Source: JAIPAN01 sp040403555 (GTDB lineage Bacteria; Bacteroidota; Bacteroidia; Sphingobacteriales; Sphingobacteriaceae). From it: DNA of 64,000 bases. Where the stretch lies: contig JBBAKN010000003.1 of NCBI GenBank assembly GCA_040403555.1, positions 248,001 to 312,000 on the forward strand, written 5' to 3'. The translations under genes were made by a program, and so were the position numbers. Below are positions 9,319-17,460 of this stretch, in pieces (the stretch's first letter is position 1; the number at the start of each line of letters is the position of its first letter). Below the pieces are notes generated by a model. It was not told the DNA's origin. It was given only the letters and a program-made list of their open reading frames with translations, and did no database searches.

Positions 9319-9551
9319 AACAGCCACCCCCAAAGAATGCAAAAGTCATCCGAAGTAGTGAAACAGTAGCCCGATAGCGTGTCGCAGTTGCCTAATAGCG
9401 TGTCACACCCGCCCGATAGCATGCCGCAGTAGCACCTCAACAAGGCGCAGTAAGACTTTACCATGGCGCAGTAAGACCTTCACTATGGCGCAGCTGCTCG
9501 AGAGTGTGCCGCAGTCGCCTGAAGCAATGCAACAGCAACCACCAAAAAAGC
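9319..9551. repeat. Degenerate 21-bp tandem repeat, about 11 units
   Basis: This gene-free stretch is built of 21-base units, with two of 22, at 9319, 9340, 9361 (22), 9383, 9404, 9425, 9446, 9467 (22), 9489, 9510 and 9531. Most units begin CGCAGT or AACAGT/C, continue with a GC-rich core such as AGCCCGATAGC or AAGACTTTACC, and end ATGC, ATGG or GTGT. The units are diverged: neighbours such as those at 9446 and 9467 are nearly identical, outer ones are weaker. The 22-base units would break a reading frame, so a coding role is unlikely. The array ends 22 bases before the start codon of the VWA gene. Confidence 0.8.
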
Positions 9552-9573
9552 TCAATTTTACATAAAAAAAACA

Positions 9574-10737
9574 ATGCCACACAAAGTTGTATTGGCTAAA
9601 AATCGTAATATTACGGCGATGGAATACACGCATAAAAAAGGTTTTGCATTTAAAACTTATGAGGCTCCTTTTATTGCTCCGTTCGATAAACTATTCGACA
9701 TATTTAAGGAACTTATTGTACATACATCAGGCGACTTTGATGAGGCCATTGATTGGCTACGGGCGCTGGATAAGGAATATAAGCTCATCGATGAAAAGTA
9801 TACCATAGATGATTTTATTGAAGACCTGAAACAAAAAGGATACATCAAACAAGAAGTAAATCCCGATGGCACCGGTAGAATGGGCATAACTTCTAAAACC
9901 GAAAGAGAAATACGCCAGGCAGCCCTCGACCAAATTTTTGGTAATTTAAAAAAATCGGGCACCGGAAATCACAAGACCAAATATGCCGGTAACGGCGACG
10001 AGCAAACCGGCGAATTTAGAGCCTATAATTTTGGTGACTCCGTAGAAAGCATTTCACTTACCGAAAGTCTGCGCAATGCACAAATTAATAATGGGGTAGA
10101 CGATTTTACCCTTACCGAAAACGACCTGGTAGTGGAAGATGCCCAGTACAAGGCGCAAATGAGCACCGTACTGATGATAGACATTAGCCACAGTATGATT
10201 TTGTACGGTGAAGATAGAATTACGCCAGCCAAAAAAGTGGCCATGGCCTTAGCCGAACTCATTACCACCCGATACCCAAAAGACACGTTGGATATTTTAG
10301 TATTCGGGGATGATGCCTGGTCTATTGCCATTAAAGATCTCCCCTATTTAACCGTGGGGCCTTACCATACCAATACCGTGGCTGGTTTGCAATTGGCCAT
10401 GGATATGTTGCGCCGGAAAAGAAATACCAATAAACAGATCTTTATGATTACCGATGGGAAGCCCAGCTGCGTGAAAGAAAAAGATGGCAGGTATTATATG
10501 AATAGCAACGGACTGGACCCCTATATTGTTGAACAATGTTATAACCAAGCGCAACAGGCCCGTAAACTGCATATACCCATTACCACGTTTATGATTGCCC
10601 GTGATGCCTATTTGCAGGAGTTTGTAGATAATTTTACGGCAGCCAATCAAGGTAAGGCGTTTTACACCGGATTAAAAGGATTGGGCGAAATGATATTTGA
10701 AGATTACGAGACCAACCGAAAAAAGAAATTAAAATAA
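9574..10737 (+). CDS. VWA-domain protein of a VWA / MoxR-type ATPase pair
   Basis: 387 residues, predicted cytoplasmic: no signal peptide or membrane segment. The N-terminal ~190 residues are a helical, charged region of unrecognised fold. The C-terminal half is a von Willebrand factor A domain with an intact MIDAS start DISHS at residues 203-207 and an ITDGKPSC strand near 298. VWA proteins paired with MoxR-type AAA+ ATPases are thought to act as metal-dependent adaptors in protein or cofactor assembly; that is family knowledge, and the target here is unknown. The ATPase gene follows after 5 bases, so they form an operon. An in-frame ATG at 9619 (MEYTHKK) may be the real start, because the first 15 residues look unstructured. 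Upstream lie the 21-bp repeats. Confidence 0.85.
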   Translation: MPHKVVLAKNRNITAMEYTHKKGFAFKTYEAPFIAPFDKLFDIFKELIVHTSGDFDEAIDWLRALDKEYKLIDEKYTIDDFIEDLKQKGYIKQEVNPDGTGRMGITSKTEREIRQAALDQIFGNLKKSGTGNHKTKYAGNGDEQTGEFRAYNFGDSVESISLTESLRNAQINNGVDDFTLTENDLVVEDAQYKAQMSTVLMIDISHSMILYGEDRITPAKKVAMALAELITTRYPKDTLDILVFGDDAWSIAIKDLPYLTVGPYHTNTVAGLQLAMDMLRRKRNTNKQIFMITDGKPSCVKEKDGRYYMNSNGLDPYIVEQCYNQAQQARKLHIPITTFMIARDAYLQEFVDNFTAANQGKAFYTGLKGLGEMIFEDYETNRKKKLK

Positions 10738-10742
10738 GGAAT

Positions 10743-12191
10743 ATGAAAATTGATACTGTAAAAACCCTGGGTGAATTGAAAAAATCAGGTTATGTTTCTA
10801 AAAGCATAAAAGATGAATTAAGGCATAATTTAAGGGAGAAAATAAAATCGGGCAAACCTGTTTTTGAAGGGGTGCATGGTTTTGAAAATACAGTGATTCC
10901 GGAATTGGAAAGAGCCATCTTATCACGTCATAACATTAACCTCTTGGGCTTACGTGGACAAGCGAAAACCAGACTTGCCCGTAAAATGACAGAATTGTTG
11001 GATGAATACATGCCCATTGTGGAAGGCTCCGAAATAAACGACGATCCGTTAAATCCCATTTCGCGGTATGCCAAAGAATTGATAGCCGATAAAAAAGAAG
11101 ATACGCCTATAAGTTGGATACATCGGAACGATCGGTTTTTTGAAAAACTGGCAACTCCCGATGTAACGGTGGCTGATATTATAGGTGATGTTGACCCTAT
11201 TAAAGCCGCTAACTTAAAATTATCGTACGCCGACGATAGAGTGATTCATTATGGAATGATACCCAGAGCCAACCGCTGCATTTTTGTGATTAACGAATTA
11301 CCGGATCTTCAAGCTAGAATTCAGGTGGCCTTATTCAATATATTACAAGAAGGAGATGTGCAAATACGAGGGTATAAAGTGCGCTTACCACTTGACATGC
11401 AATTTGTATTTACCGCCAACCCCGAAGATTATACCAACAGAGGAAGTATTGTTACTCCATTAAAAGATCGAATCGGTTCGCAAATTCTTACGCATTATCC
11501 AGAAACCATTGAAATTGCCAAAATAATAACAGCACAAGAAGCCAAATTAAACGAAGATCAATCGAACTCGGTATATGTGCCATCGTTAGCAAAAGATATT
11601 TTAGAGCAAATAAGTTTTGAAGCTCGTGAAAGTGAATATGTAGACAGTAAAAGTGGCGTAAGTGCCCGTATGAGTATTACGGCTTACCAAAATTTAATTA
11701 GTACCGCCGAACGTAGAGCTTTAAAATTAGGTGTAGAAAAAACGACCGTTCGTTTAGCCGATTTTATGGGGATCATTCCAGCTATTACTGGCAAGGTGGA
11801 ATTGGTATACGAAGGTGAACAAGAGGGAGCCGCAATGGTTGCACAAAAATTAATTGCCGATGCGGTATCTACGTTGTTCCCCACCTATTTCCCAAAAATT
11901 GGGAAATTAGAAAAGGACCCAAGTAAAAGTGCATATGCTGACATTATAGACTGGTTTGAAAATGAACCCGGCTTAGAATTGTTGGACGATGCTACGGATG
12001 TGGAGTATAAAAAAGAATTGGATTCGATAAAACCATTAACGGAGCTCATAAAAAAATACCAGCCAGAAACAAGTAAAGAAGATACCTACTTTTTAAAAGA
12101 GTTTGTACTTTGGGCATTGGTTGAATATAAAAAACTAAGCAAGGATAGATTTGTAGAAGGATTTCAGTTTAGCGATTTGTTTACGAGGTAA
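10743..12191 (+). CDS. MoxR / magnesium-chelatase-type AAA+ ATPase
   Basis: 482 residues. The AAA+ core lies at about 45-340. Walker A is GLRGQAKT at 69-76, the GxxGxAKT form of MoxR proteins. The Walker B strand reads CIFVINELPDL at 179-189, so the usual Asp-Glu is Asn-Glu. Next come a sensor strand FVFTANPEDYTNRG and the arginine-bearing TPLKDRIGSQI. After the core is a C-terminal helical domain of ~140 residues. I recall the INELPDL form and the ANPEDYTNRG motif from a wide but uncharacterised ChlI-like family, so Asn may be a family trait rather than a defect. It is translated 5 bases after the VWA gene; the pair likely forms one remodelling machine. Substrate unknown. Confidence 0.85.
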   Translation: MKIDTVKTLGELKKSGYVSKSIKDELRHNLREKIKSGKPVFEGVHGFENTVIPELERAILSRHNINLLGLRGQAKTRLARKMTELLDEYMPIVEGSEINDDPLNPISRYAKELIADKKEDTPISWIHRNDRFFEKLATPDVTVADIIGDVDPIKAANLKLSYADDRVIHYGMIPRANRCIFVINELPDLQARIQVALFNILQEGDVQIRGYKVRLPLDMQFVFTANPEDYTNRGSIVTPLKDRIGSQILTHYPETIEIAKIITAQEAKLNEDQSNSVYVPSLAKDILEQISFEARESEYVDSKSGVSARMSITAYQNLISTAERRALKLGVEKTTVRLADFMGIIPAITGKVELVYEGEQEGAAMVAQKLIADAVSTLFPTYFPKIGKLEKDPSKSAYADIIDWFENEPGLELLDDATDVEYKKELDSIKPLTELIKKYQPETSKEDTYFLKEFVLWALVEYKKLSKDRFVEGFQFSDLFTR

Positions 12192-12334
12192 TAATGCTTT
12201 GCTAAAATTTGTAAACGAATTAGATTACATCTATGGTTTATTTTACCATAAATGTTTGGGTAGATGGTCTTACATATCTTCGCTATATTTAAATTAGATA
12301 ATCAACCTGATGTTAAATTATTAAAAATATTACT

Positions 12335-12673
12335 ATGGAAAATCTCTTAAGTCTAGCACAACTAGTTTTGGCATTGTCTGTTGCCTATGTTTGGATTTTT
12401 AGGTACGATAACGTTGTTAAAGAATTTAAACAATTTGGATTGAATGATTTAACCCGAAATTTTGTAGGAGCATCTAAAATTGCGCTAGCAACATTGCTTG
12501 TTGCAGGTATTTGGTATCCATCCTTAGTCCAAATCTCTTCAGTACTTATGGGTCTTTTTATGATAGCGGCTCAATATTTCCATTTCAAAATTAAAAATCC
12601 ATTTAGTAAACACCTACCCTCTCTAATACTGTTGTTGCTGTGCGTAATTATTGCATTAAAATCAATTCAATAA
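12335..12673 (+). CDS. DoxX-like small membrane protein (first of two)
   Basis: 112 residues with four hydrophobic helices, the layout of the DoxX-like superfamily. Seen: YVWIFRYDNVVKEFKQFGL (residues ~19-37), whose EFKQFGL turn is shared with the next gene's EFKRFNL, and a GxxKIAxAxLLVAGIW helix. DoxX-like proteins are integral membrane proteins of mostly unknown function; some take part in quinone or thiosulfate redox. The next gene starts 7 bases downstream and appears to be a diverged paralogue. This gene looks AT-richer than the MoxR gene before it. Confidence 0.65.
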   Translation: MENLLSLAQLVLALSVAYVWIFRYDNVVKEFKQFGLNDLTRNFVGASKIALATLLVAGIWYPSLVQISSVLMGLFMIAAQYFHFKIKNPFSKHLPSLILLLLCVIIALKSIQ

Positions 12674-12680
12674 TTCATAC

Positions 12681-13013
12681 ATGACCTTAAATACAATTTG
12701 TGTCCTAATATCCAGTTTGTCATTCTATGCTTATGCAGCTTCCTATTTCATGTCGCCCCATATGAAAAATGAGTTCAAACGATTTAATTTAGAGAAGCTT
12801 GGCCTATTAACAATAATCTTAGAATTTTTGGGGGCTACAGGTTTACTAGTTGGACTAAAATTCAGCCCCTTATTAACCATTGCATCTTTCAGTCTTGGTC
12901 TTCTAATGTTGTGTGGTTTAATCGTGAGATTGAAGATGAAAGATAGTCTCTGGATTTCATCACCAGCTATTTTTTACATGTGCTTAAATTTTTATATATT
13001 TTGGCTTCAATAA
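12681..13013 (+). CDS. DoxX-like small membrane protein (second of two)
   Basis: 110 residues with four predicted membrane helices. It aligns by eye with the preceding gene: MKNEFKRFNLEKLGLLT here against VKEFKQFGLNDLTRNFVG there, then a glycine-containing helix (EFLGATGLLVGL) and a long third helix. The two probably arose by tandem duplication and may pair in the membrane. They are 7 bases apart, so one transcript is likely. No redox motif or cysteine pair supports a specific activity. Confidence 0.6.
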   Translation: MTLNTICVLISSLSFYAYAASYFMSPHMKNEFKRFNLEKLGLLTIILEFLGATGLLVGLKFSPLLTIASFSLGLLMLCGLIVRLKMKDSLWISSPAIFYMCLNFYIFWLQ

Positions 13014-13190
13014 GATAATTTAGAATTAACACTCATGAAGACCTACTCGGCCTATAACTTTGGTTTAACACTATGGCGGCTGAAGTGCTACTTTAAAATC
13101 TTTGTTCTTCGCATCCATCCCAAAAATTTTCAAAATTCTGAAAATTACTATCTTTACTAAGCAGAAAAACAAAACCAAAAAAATAATACT

Positions 13191-14102
13191 ATGAACGTAT
13201 CGAAATTGTTGGAAACCCTGTATCAAAAGCTACTTTCAAAAAAAACTAAAGAAAAGAGTGAACGGGTTATCTTATGGATTGCTCTTGTGAGTTTTATACT
13301 TCACTTGGTAATTATTGGATTGATCCATTTGAATATTATTGCTATTGATGAGCCATCAAACCTGTTAAAAAATCCTATTGCTGCCATTTATACCCCTTTT
13401 TCGTTTATATTGGTTTATGAGGTGTATCTTTTAATTTATTACCTCCCAAAATCAACCTCTACGTATATCTCTAAGCAATATGAAATTATTGCGCTCATCA
13501 TTATTAGACGATTGTTCAAAGATCTTTCCGATTTGTCCCTTTCGCCCAATTGGTTTAACACTAAAAATGATTTGCAGTTTACCTATGATTTAGTTGCATC
13601 GGTGTTATTGTTCTATCTAATTTATCTGTTCCATATTCAAAAAAGCAAAGCATATAGAACGGATGAAAATAGTGAAGCCCATTCTTTAAGTATTTCAAAA
13701 TTTATTAACGCAAAAAAATGGATAGCAACAGCCTTAGTTCCTATACTTATAATTACTGCACTTTATTCCTTCTTAAATTGGAGTATTGGCATCTTTGAAC
13801 CACTCGAAACCAATGCTATTTCTTTCCGAAACATCAATAATATTTTCTTTGAACAGTTCTTCAATATTTTGATTATTGCCGATGTAATACTATTGTTATT
13901 TTCATTTTTCCACACAGACGAGTTCCACAAAGTCATGCGAAACTCTGGGTTTATCATTTCAACTATTTTAATTCGTATTTCTTTTTCTGTGAGCGGTGTC
14001 ACTAATACGGTATTGATTGTTTCTGCTATTTTGTTCGGGCTTTTAATACTCTTCATTCATAATAAATTTGAAAAGCAGTTAGCAAAAGAAACTGAAGAAT
14101 AA
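13191..14102 (+). CDS. Hypothetical polytopic membrane protein
   Basis: 303 residues with roughly seven hydrophobic segments (about 29-50, 68-87, 100-107, 135-150, 178-198, 220-240 and 250-290). Between them are polar loops rich in Lys, Ser and Asn, and the C-terminus is charged (FEKQLAKETEE). No family recognised. Strongly AT-rich by eye, which with its isolated position (177 bases upstream and 91 downstream are gene-free) suggests an accessory gene. The upstream gap shows no clear gene; a 42-codon ORF there is listed among rejected items. Confidence 0.65.
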   Translation: MNVSKLLETLYQKLLSKKTKEKSERVILWIALVSFILHLVIIGLIHLNIIAIDEPSNLLKNPIAAIYTPFSFILVYEVYLLIYYLPKSTSTYISKQYEIIALIIIRRLFKDLSDLSLSPNWFNTKNDLQFTYDLVASVLLFYLIYLFHIQKSKAYRTDENSEAHSLSISKFINAKKWIATALVPILIITALYSFLNWSIGIFEPLETNAISFRNINNIFFEQFFNILIIADVILLLFSFFHTDEFHKVMRNSGFIISTILIRISFSVSGVTNTVLIVSAILFGLLILFIHNKFEKQLAKETEE

Positions 14103-14141
14103 AAAAATACTTGAGGTTTAACTTTAGTAGTTCGATATGAT

Positions 14142-14149
14142 TAATTTTG
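14142..14149 (+). promoter_or_regulatory. Candidate Bacteroidota -7 box (TAATTTTG)
   Basis: TAATTTTG matches TAnnTTTG exactly and lies 44 bases before the ATG at 14194. It is plausible as the promoter of the exported protein / COG4705-like pair. No clear -33 TTTG is seen. Confidence 0.3.
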
Positions 14150-14193
14150 GACATAAACTTAAAATGAGCCTGTTTAATAACGAGTAAACGAGT

Positions 14194-14946
14194 ATGAATA
14201 TAAGTTTACGTATTACAATAATACTATTCTGCCTTGGGCTTTGCATTGAGGTATTTGGACAAGGAGGGCCTCCAATGCTAACCGATGATCCAGGAACTGT
14301 TAATAAAGGACACTTAGAAATTAATACGGGCATTGCATCTGAACATTCATCATCTGATTCCTTTTATGAGTTTCCTTTTATTGACGTTAATTACGGAGTG
14401 AGTAAACGGCAACACCTAAATTTTGAAATTCCGCTTGTTTCAAGATATATGAAAGACATTGGAAAGCAGATTGGAATTGGGAAACTTGGAATCGGAACTA
14501 AATTCAGATTTTTTGATCAGGATAAAATAGGAATTGATATCTCAACCCACCCGGCACTATTCTTCGGGTTATCAAAAAGCGCTATCAACAGAGGAATAGT
14601 TGAAGAAGGAACCGAGCTTTTCATTCCCATAGAATTACAGAAACGATTTAACAAAAATATTTTTGGAGTGGAGGTTGGACGACTGATGAATTCTCGAAAC
14701 AATGGCACATGGACTTATGGTATGCTCTATGCTCGAGAATTTAATACAAGAATGAATGCTGCCTTTGAAATAACTGGAGATTCTAACCCTGAACTAAATG
14801 CAACCACCTTATTTCTAAATATAGGAGCAAGACTCTCTATGATCAAAAGTTTTACGCTGCTAGTTTCTGGAGGTAAAAGCATTGTTTTACCAGAAAATAC
14901 AGAAAAAGTTTACCTAGCGTATCTTGCCCTTCAAATAGCACTCTAA
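14194..14946 (+). CDS. Exported beta-rich protein of the outer-membrane transporter/MetA-like type
   Basis: 250 residues. A signal peptide (residues 1-22, ending VFGQ) precedes GGPPMLTDDPGTVNKG, the sequence that opens a family of predicted outer-membrane beta-barrels annotated as transporters or phenol-degradation MetA-like proteins. The rest alternates short amphipathic strands with Gly/Asn turns, as in a barrel of 10-12 strands, and ends in a hydrophobic strand (LAYLALQIAL). Function is not established for this family. The four-fold repeat membrane protein follows after 12 bases, so the two are probably co-transcribed and may work together across inner and outer membranes. Confidence 0.7.
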   Translation: MNISLRITIILFCLGLCIEVFGQGGPPMLTDDPGTVNKGHLEINTGIASEHSSSDSFYEFPFIDVNYGVSKRQHLNFEIPLVSRYMKDIGKQIGIGKLGIGTKFRFFDQDKIGIDISTHPALFFGLSKSAINRGIVEEGTELFIPIELQKRFNKNIFGVEVGRLMNSRNNGTWTYGMLYAREFNTRMNAAFEITGDSNPELNATTLFLNIGARLSMIKSFTLLVSGGKSIVLPENTEKVYLAYLALQIAL

Positions 14947-14958
14947 TAATTTACCTAC

Positions 14959-15711
14959 ATGAAGCACTTACCTAAACTAACCTTCTTTTATTGGGCATTA
15001 ATAATAAGTGCCAATACCCTAGGAGAAACCGCCGGGGACTTAATTTCACAAACTTTTGGCTTAGGATATGGCGGCGGAACGGTTGTATTATTTATCCTTT
15101 TTCTAGGTGCATTACTCATTTCTATTTTCTCGAAAAATCAGAAACCGCTATTGTACTGGACCGTAATAACCCTAGCAAGCACGTTAGGCACAACCATCTC
15201 AGATTTTATCAGTAGATCATTCTTTCATGAGCAATTACACTACTCCGAAAATGAGGGCTACACATTTGGCACAATCCTTTTAATTTTTGCCTTAATTGTA
15301 ATATTTAGCATCTGGAAATATCATTCGAAAGCCAATACCATAGAAAATGGCTTAAACAAACGAACTGAGTTTTTATATTGGATAGCCATTTTAATTTCGA
15401 GCACTCTAGGAACTGCCTTTGGAGATTTGCTTGCCCATAACACCCCACTAGGTTTCGATGGTGGCACTTTACTATTATTGGGCCTAATTATGGTTGTTTT
15501 TGGGCTTTACCTATTCACGGGTATATCAAGAGAAATCTTATATTGGTCTGCTATTATTTTAACGCATCCCATTGGGGCAACCATGGGCGACTTTATGACC
15601 AAACCCGAGGGATTTAACTTAGGTAATATAAACGCAAGTTTAGTTTTAGTTGGTGTTTTTATTCTAGTTATTACCGCAGGACGTTTTACGAGCATTCAAA
15701 AAAATAATTGA
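14959..15711 (+). CDS. Four-fold repeated membrane protein, COG4705-like
   Basis: 250 residues made of four repeats of two membrane helices each (about residues 7-60, 62-125, 132-187 and 189-243). Each repeat opens with an aromatic-Tyr-Trp turn and a Thr/Gly/Asp motif: FYWALIISANTLGETAGD, LYWTVITLASTLGTTISD, LYWIAILISSTLGTAFGD and LYWSAIILTHPIGATMGD. Two repeats continue with GxxGGT. This matches what I recall of COG4705, uncharacterised membrane-anchored proteins whose consensus contains TxGETxGD. Acidic and Thr residues repeated in helices suggest an ion or small-molecule path, but no substrate is known to me. It closes a two-gene operon. Confidence 0.72.
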   Translation: MKHLPKLTFFYWALIISANTLGETAGDLISQTFGLGYGGGTVVLFILFLGALLISIFSKNQKPLLYWTVITLASTLGTTISDFISRSFFHEQLHYSENEGYTFGTILLIFALIVIFSIWKYHSKANTIENGLNKRTEFLYWIAILISSTLGTAFGDLLAHNTPLGFDGGTLLLLGLIMVVFGLYLFTGISREILYWSAIILTHPIGATMGDFMTKPEGFNLGNINASLVLVGVFILVITAGRFTSIQKNN

Positions 15712-15715
15712 AAAA

Positions 15716-15781
15716 ATGGCACTCATTAACCCCTACATCAATTTCAACGGCAATGCCGAAGAAGCTTTGATTAAAATTTAA
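15716..15781 (+). pseudogene. Truncated remnant of a VOC / PhnB-type glyoxalase-fold gene
   Basis: A 21-codon frame, ATG to TAA, reads MALINPYINFNGNAEEAL followed by IKI. The first 17-18 residues are the characteristic N-terminus of the PhnB-like VOC superfamily, which normally continues with Phe-x-Phe-Tyr-x-x-x-Phe-Gly over ~140 residues. Here the frame ends at once and the dioxygenase gene starts 4 bases later. The simplest reading is a deletion that removed everything but the gene's first 50 or so bases. Confidence 0.7.
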
Positions 15782-15785
15782 AACC

Positions 15786-16604
15786 ATGCAAGTTCCCAAT
15801 CCCATTCAATCTTTTTTACAAACACCATATACGCTCAGTACTGAGCAAATTGCCCACTATCAGCACTACCGGTATATCAAGTTAAAAGAGGTGCTCAATA
15901 CAGAAACGCTCAATTTTTTTAACAAGGCCATTACGGAAAGAGTAAATCTGATGAATGAAAACACCACGCCACTTGAAGACAGAAGTACCTATGGGAAGGC
16001 TTTTTTGCAACTATTTAATTTGTGGACAGCAGATGAAGTGGTTAAAGAACTTATTTTTAGTAAACGCTTAGGCAAACTTGCCAGTGATTTAATGCAGGTG
16101 GAGGGCGTAAGACTTTACCACGATCAGGCCCTATTTAAAGAAGGTGGAGGTGGCATTACCCCATGGCATGCCGACCAATATTATTGGCCCCTAGAAACAG
16201 ACAAAACCATTACCGCCTGGATACCTTTACAAGAAACCCCTCTAGAACTTGGGCCCTTAGAGTTTAGTGCAGGTAGTCATGAAATTGTGGATGGCCGAGA
16301 ACTTGAAATTGGTGATGAGAGTGAAGTGCTTATTCAACAAAAATTAAAAATTACTGATTTTAAACACGTAATTGAACCCTTTGATGCTGGTGAAATTAGT
16401 TTTCATTCGGGCTGGGTATTTCACCGAGCTGGGGCCAATACCACAGATCAAATGCGTAAGGTAATGACCATTATCTTTATGGATAAAAATATGGTATTGA
16501 AAAACCCAGAGAATGCGAATCAGATAAACGATTGGAACACCTGGTGCCCGGGAGCTAAAGTTGGAAAAGTGATTAATACCGCATTGAATCCTGTTATTTA
16601 TTAA
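15786..16604 (+). CDS. Phytanoyl-CoA dioxygenase family protein
   Basis: 272 residues, a non-haem Fe(II)/2-oxoglutarate dioxygenase fold. Iron ligands appear as H128 and D130 in TPWHADQYYW and H213 in WVFHRAG. The flanking GPLEFSAGSH loop and a later Arg (MRKVMTIIFM) fit the 2-oxoglutarate site. Bacterial members hydroxylate varied small molecules, so the substrate is open. The sugar-isomerase-like gene starts 10 bases downstream, which suggests a small catabolic or tailoring operon. It begins 4 bases after the VOC stump, so the deletion there may have moved this gene to a new promoter. Confidence 0.85.
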   Translation: MQVPNPIQSFLQTPYTLSTEQIAHYQHYRYIKLKEVLNTETLNFFNKAITERVNLMNENTTPLEDRSTYGKAFLQLFNLWTADEVVKELIFSKRLGKLASDLMQVEGVRLYHDQALFKEGGGGITPWHADQYYWPLETDKTITAWIPLQETPLELGPLEFSAGSHEIVDGRELEIGDESEVLIQQKLKITDFKHVIEPFDAGEISFHSGWVFHRAGANTTDQMRKVMTIIFMDKNMVLKNPENANQINDWNTWCPGAKVGKVINTALNPVIY

Positions 16605-16614
16605 ACCAAATACC

Positions 16615-17460
16615 TTGAAAATAAACTATTGCTGCACCTACTGGGGCTGCGAACAAGATTCACCAAACGTATTTGTCGACAAGGTTTTGGCTGCAGGATA
16701 TGAGGGCATTGAAATCTCATTACCACCAGCCCCTGAGACCTTTACACCCCTCTTTTTAAAAGAATTGGATGCTATCAGAAAAAATAAGCCAGATTTCATT
16801 TTCATTGCGCAACACCTAACTTCATCAGGTACAGATACGGTGGAGCAGTATATCCGTAAGATGGAAAAAAATCTGCTCGAACTGACCAGCTATAACCCCA
16901 CGTTTATCAATTCGCATACGGGCAAAGATTTTTATTCGTTCGATGAGAATTGTAGCGTAATAGAGGCTGCATTAAACATCAGCCAAAAAACAGGCGTACG
17001 CATTTTACACGAAACGCACCGAGGTCGCTTTTCCTACCATGCTGCCTCATTACTTCCCTATTTGCAAAAATTTCCAGAATTAGAATTGGTAGGCGACATT
17101 TCACATTTCTATACCGTATCGGAGAGTTTATTAGCCGATCAGCAACACATTCTACAAGAAATTATTCCGCATATGGCACACCTCCATGCCCGTGTAGGAC
17201 ACGAACAAGGCCCACAAGTAAATAACCCCTTTGCTCCCGAATGGCAAAAACATTTAGCTGTATTTTTAGCCTGGTGGAAACAAATTATAAATCATAACAA
17301 GGCTACTGAGAATGAATTATTTACCATCACTCCAGAATTTGGCCCTGCTCCCTACATGCCAGCAATGCCTTTCACGCTAGAGCCCTTAAGCAATCAATGG
17401 GAACTGAATTGCACCATGAAAGATTATCTAATTAACCAATTAAAAAGTGATATAAATTAA
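16615..17460 (+). CDS. Sugar phosphate isomerase/epimerase family protein (TIM barrel)
   Basis: 281 residues of the xylose-isomerase-like TIM-barrel superfamily. Seen: GYEGIEISLPP (residues 22-32), the strand-end LHETHRGRFS with a candidate metal ligand Glu near 126, VGDISHFY near 160, LHARVGHEQGP near 190, and TPEFGPAPY near 240. Such enzymes isomerise or epimerise sugars or cyclic polyols. The start codon is TTG (TTGAAAATAAAC); no in-frame ATG fits the family start. Its stop codon overlaps the presumed ATT start of the alpha-amylase frame. Confidence 0.8.
   Translation: MKINYCCTYWGCEQDSPNVFVDKVLAAGYEGIEISLPPAPETFTPLFLKELDAIRKNKPDFIFIAQHLTSSGTDTVEQYIRKMEKNLLELTSYNPTFINSHTGKDFYSFDENCSVIEAALNISQKTGVRILHETHRGRFSYHAASLLPYLQKFPELELVGDISHFYTVSESLLADQQHILQEIIPHMAHLHARVGHEQGPQVNNPFAPEWQKHLAVFLAWWKQIINHNKATENELFTITPEFGPAPYMPAMPFTLEPLSNQWELNCTMKDYLINQLKSDIN

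Noticed and set aside
9403..9633. Minus-strand frame of 76 codons with VLLRH-like heptads
   Set aside because: It is an in-phase translation of the 21-bp repeats and overlaps the VWA start; 22-base units break the phase and no family or start signal supports it.
12220..12260. Weak inverted repeat TATGGT/ACCATA after the MoxR gene as a terminator
   Set aside because: Stem of only six AT-rich pairs with no T run; not convincing.
13035..13160. Plus-strand frame of 41 residues between the DoxX-like and membrane genes
   Set aside because: No signal peptide, helix pattern or recognisable family; it may be decayed sequence and is too weak to list as a gene.
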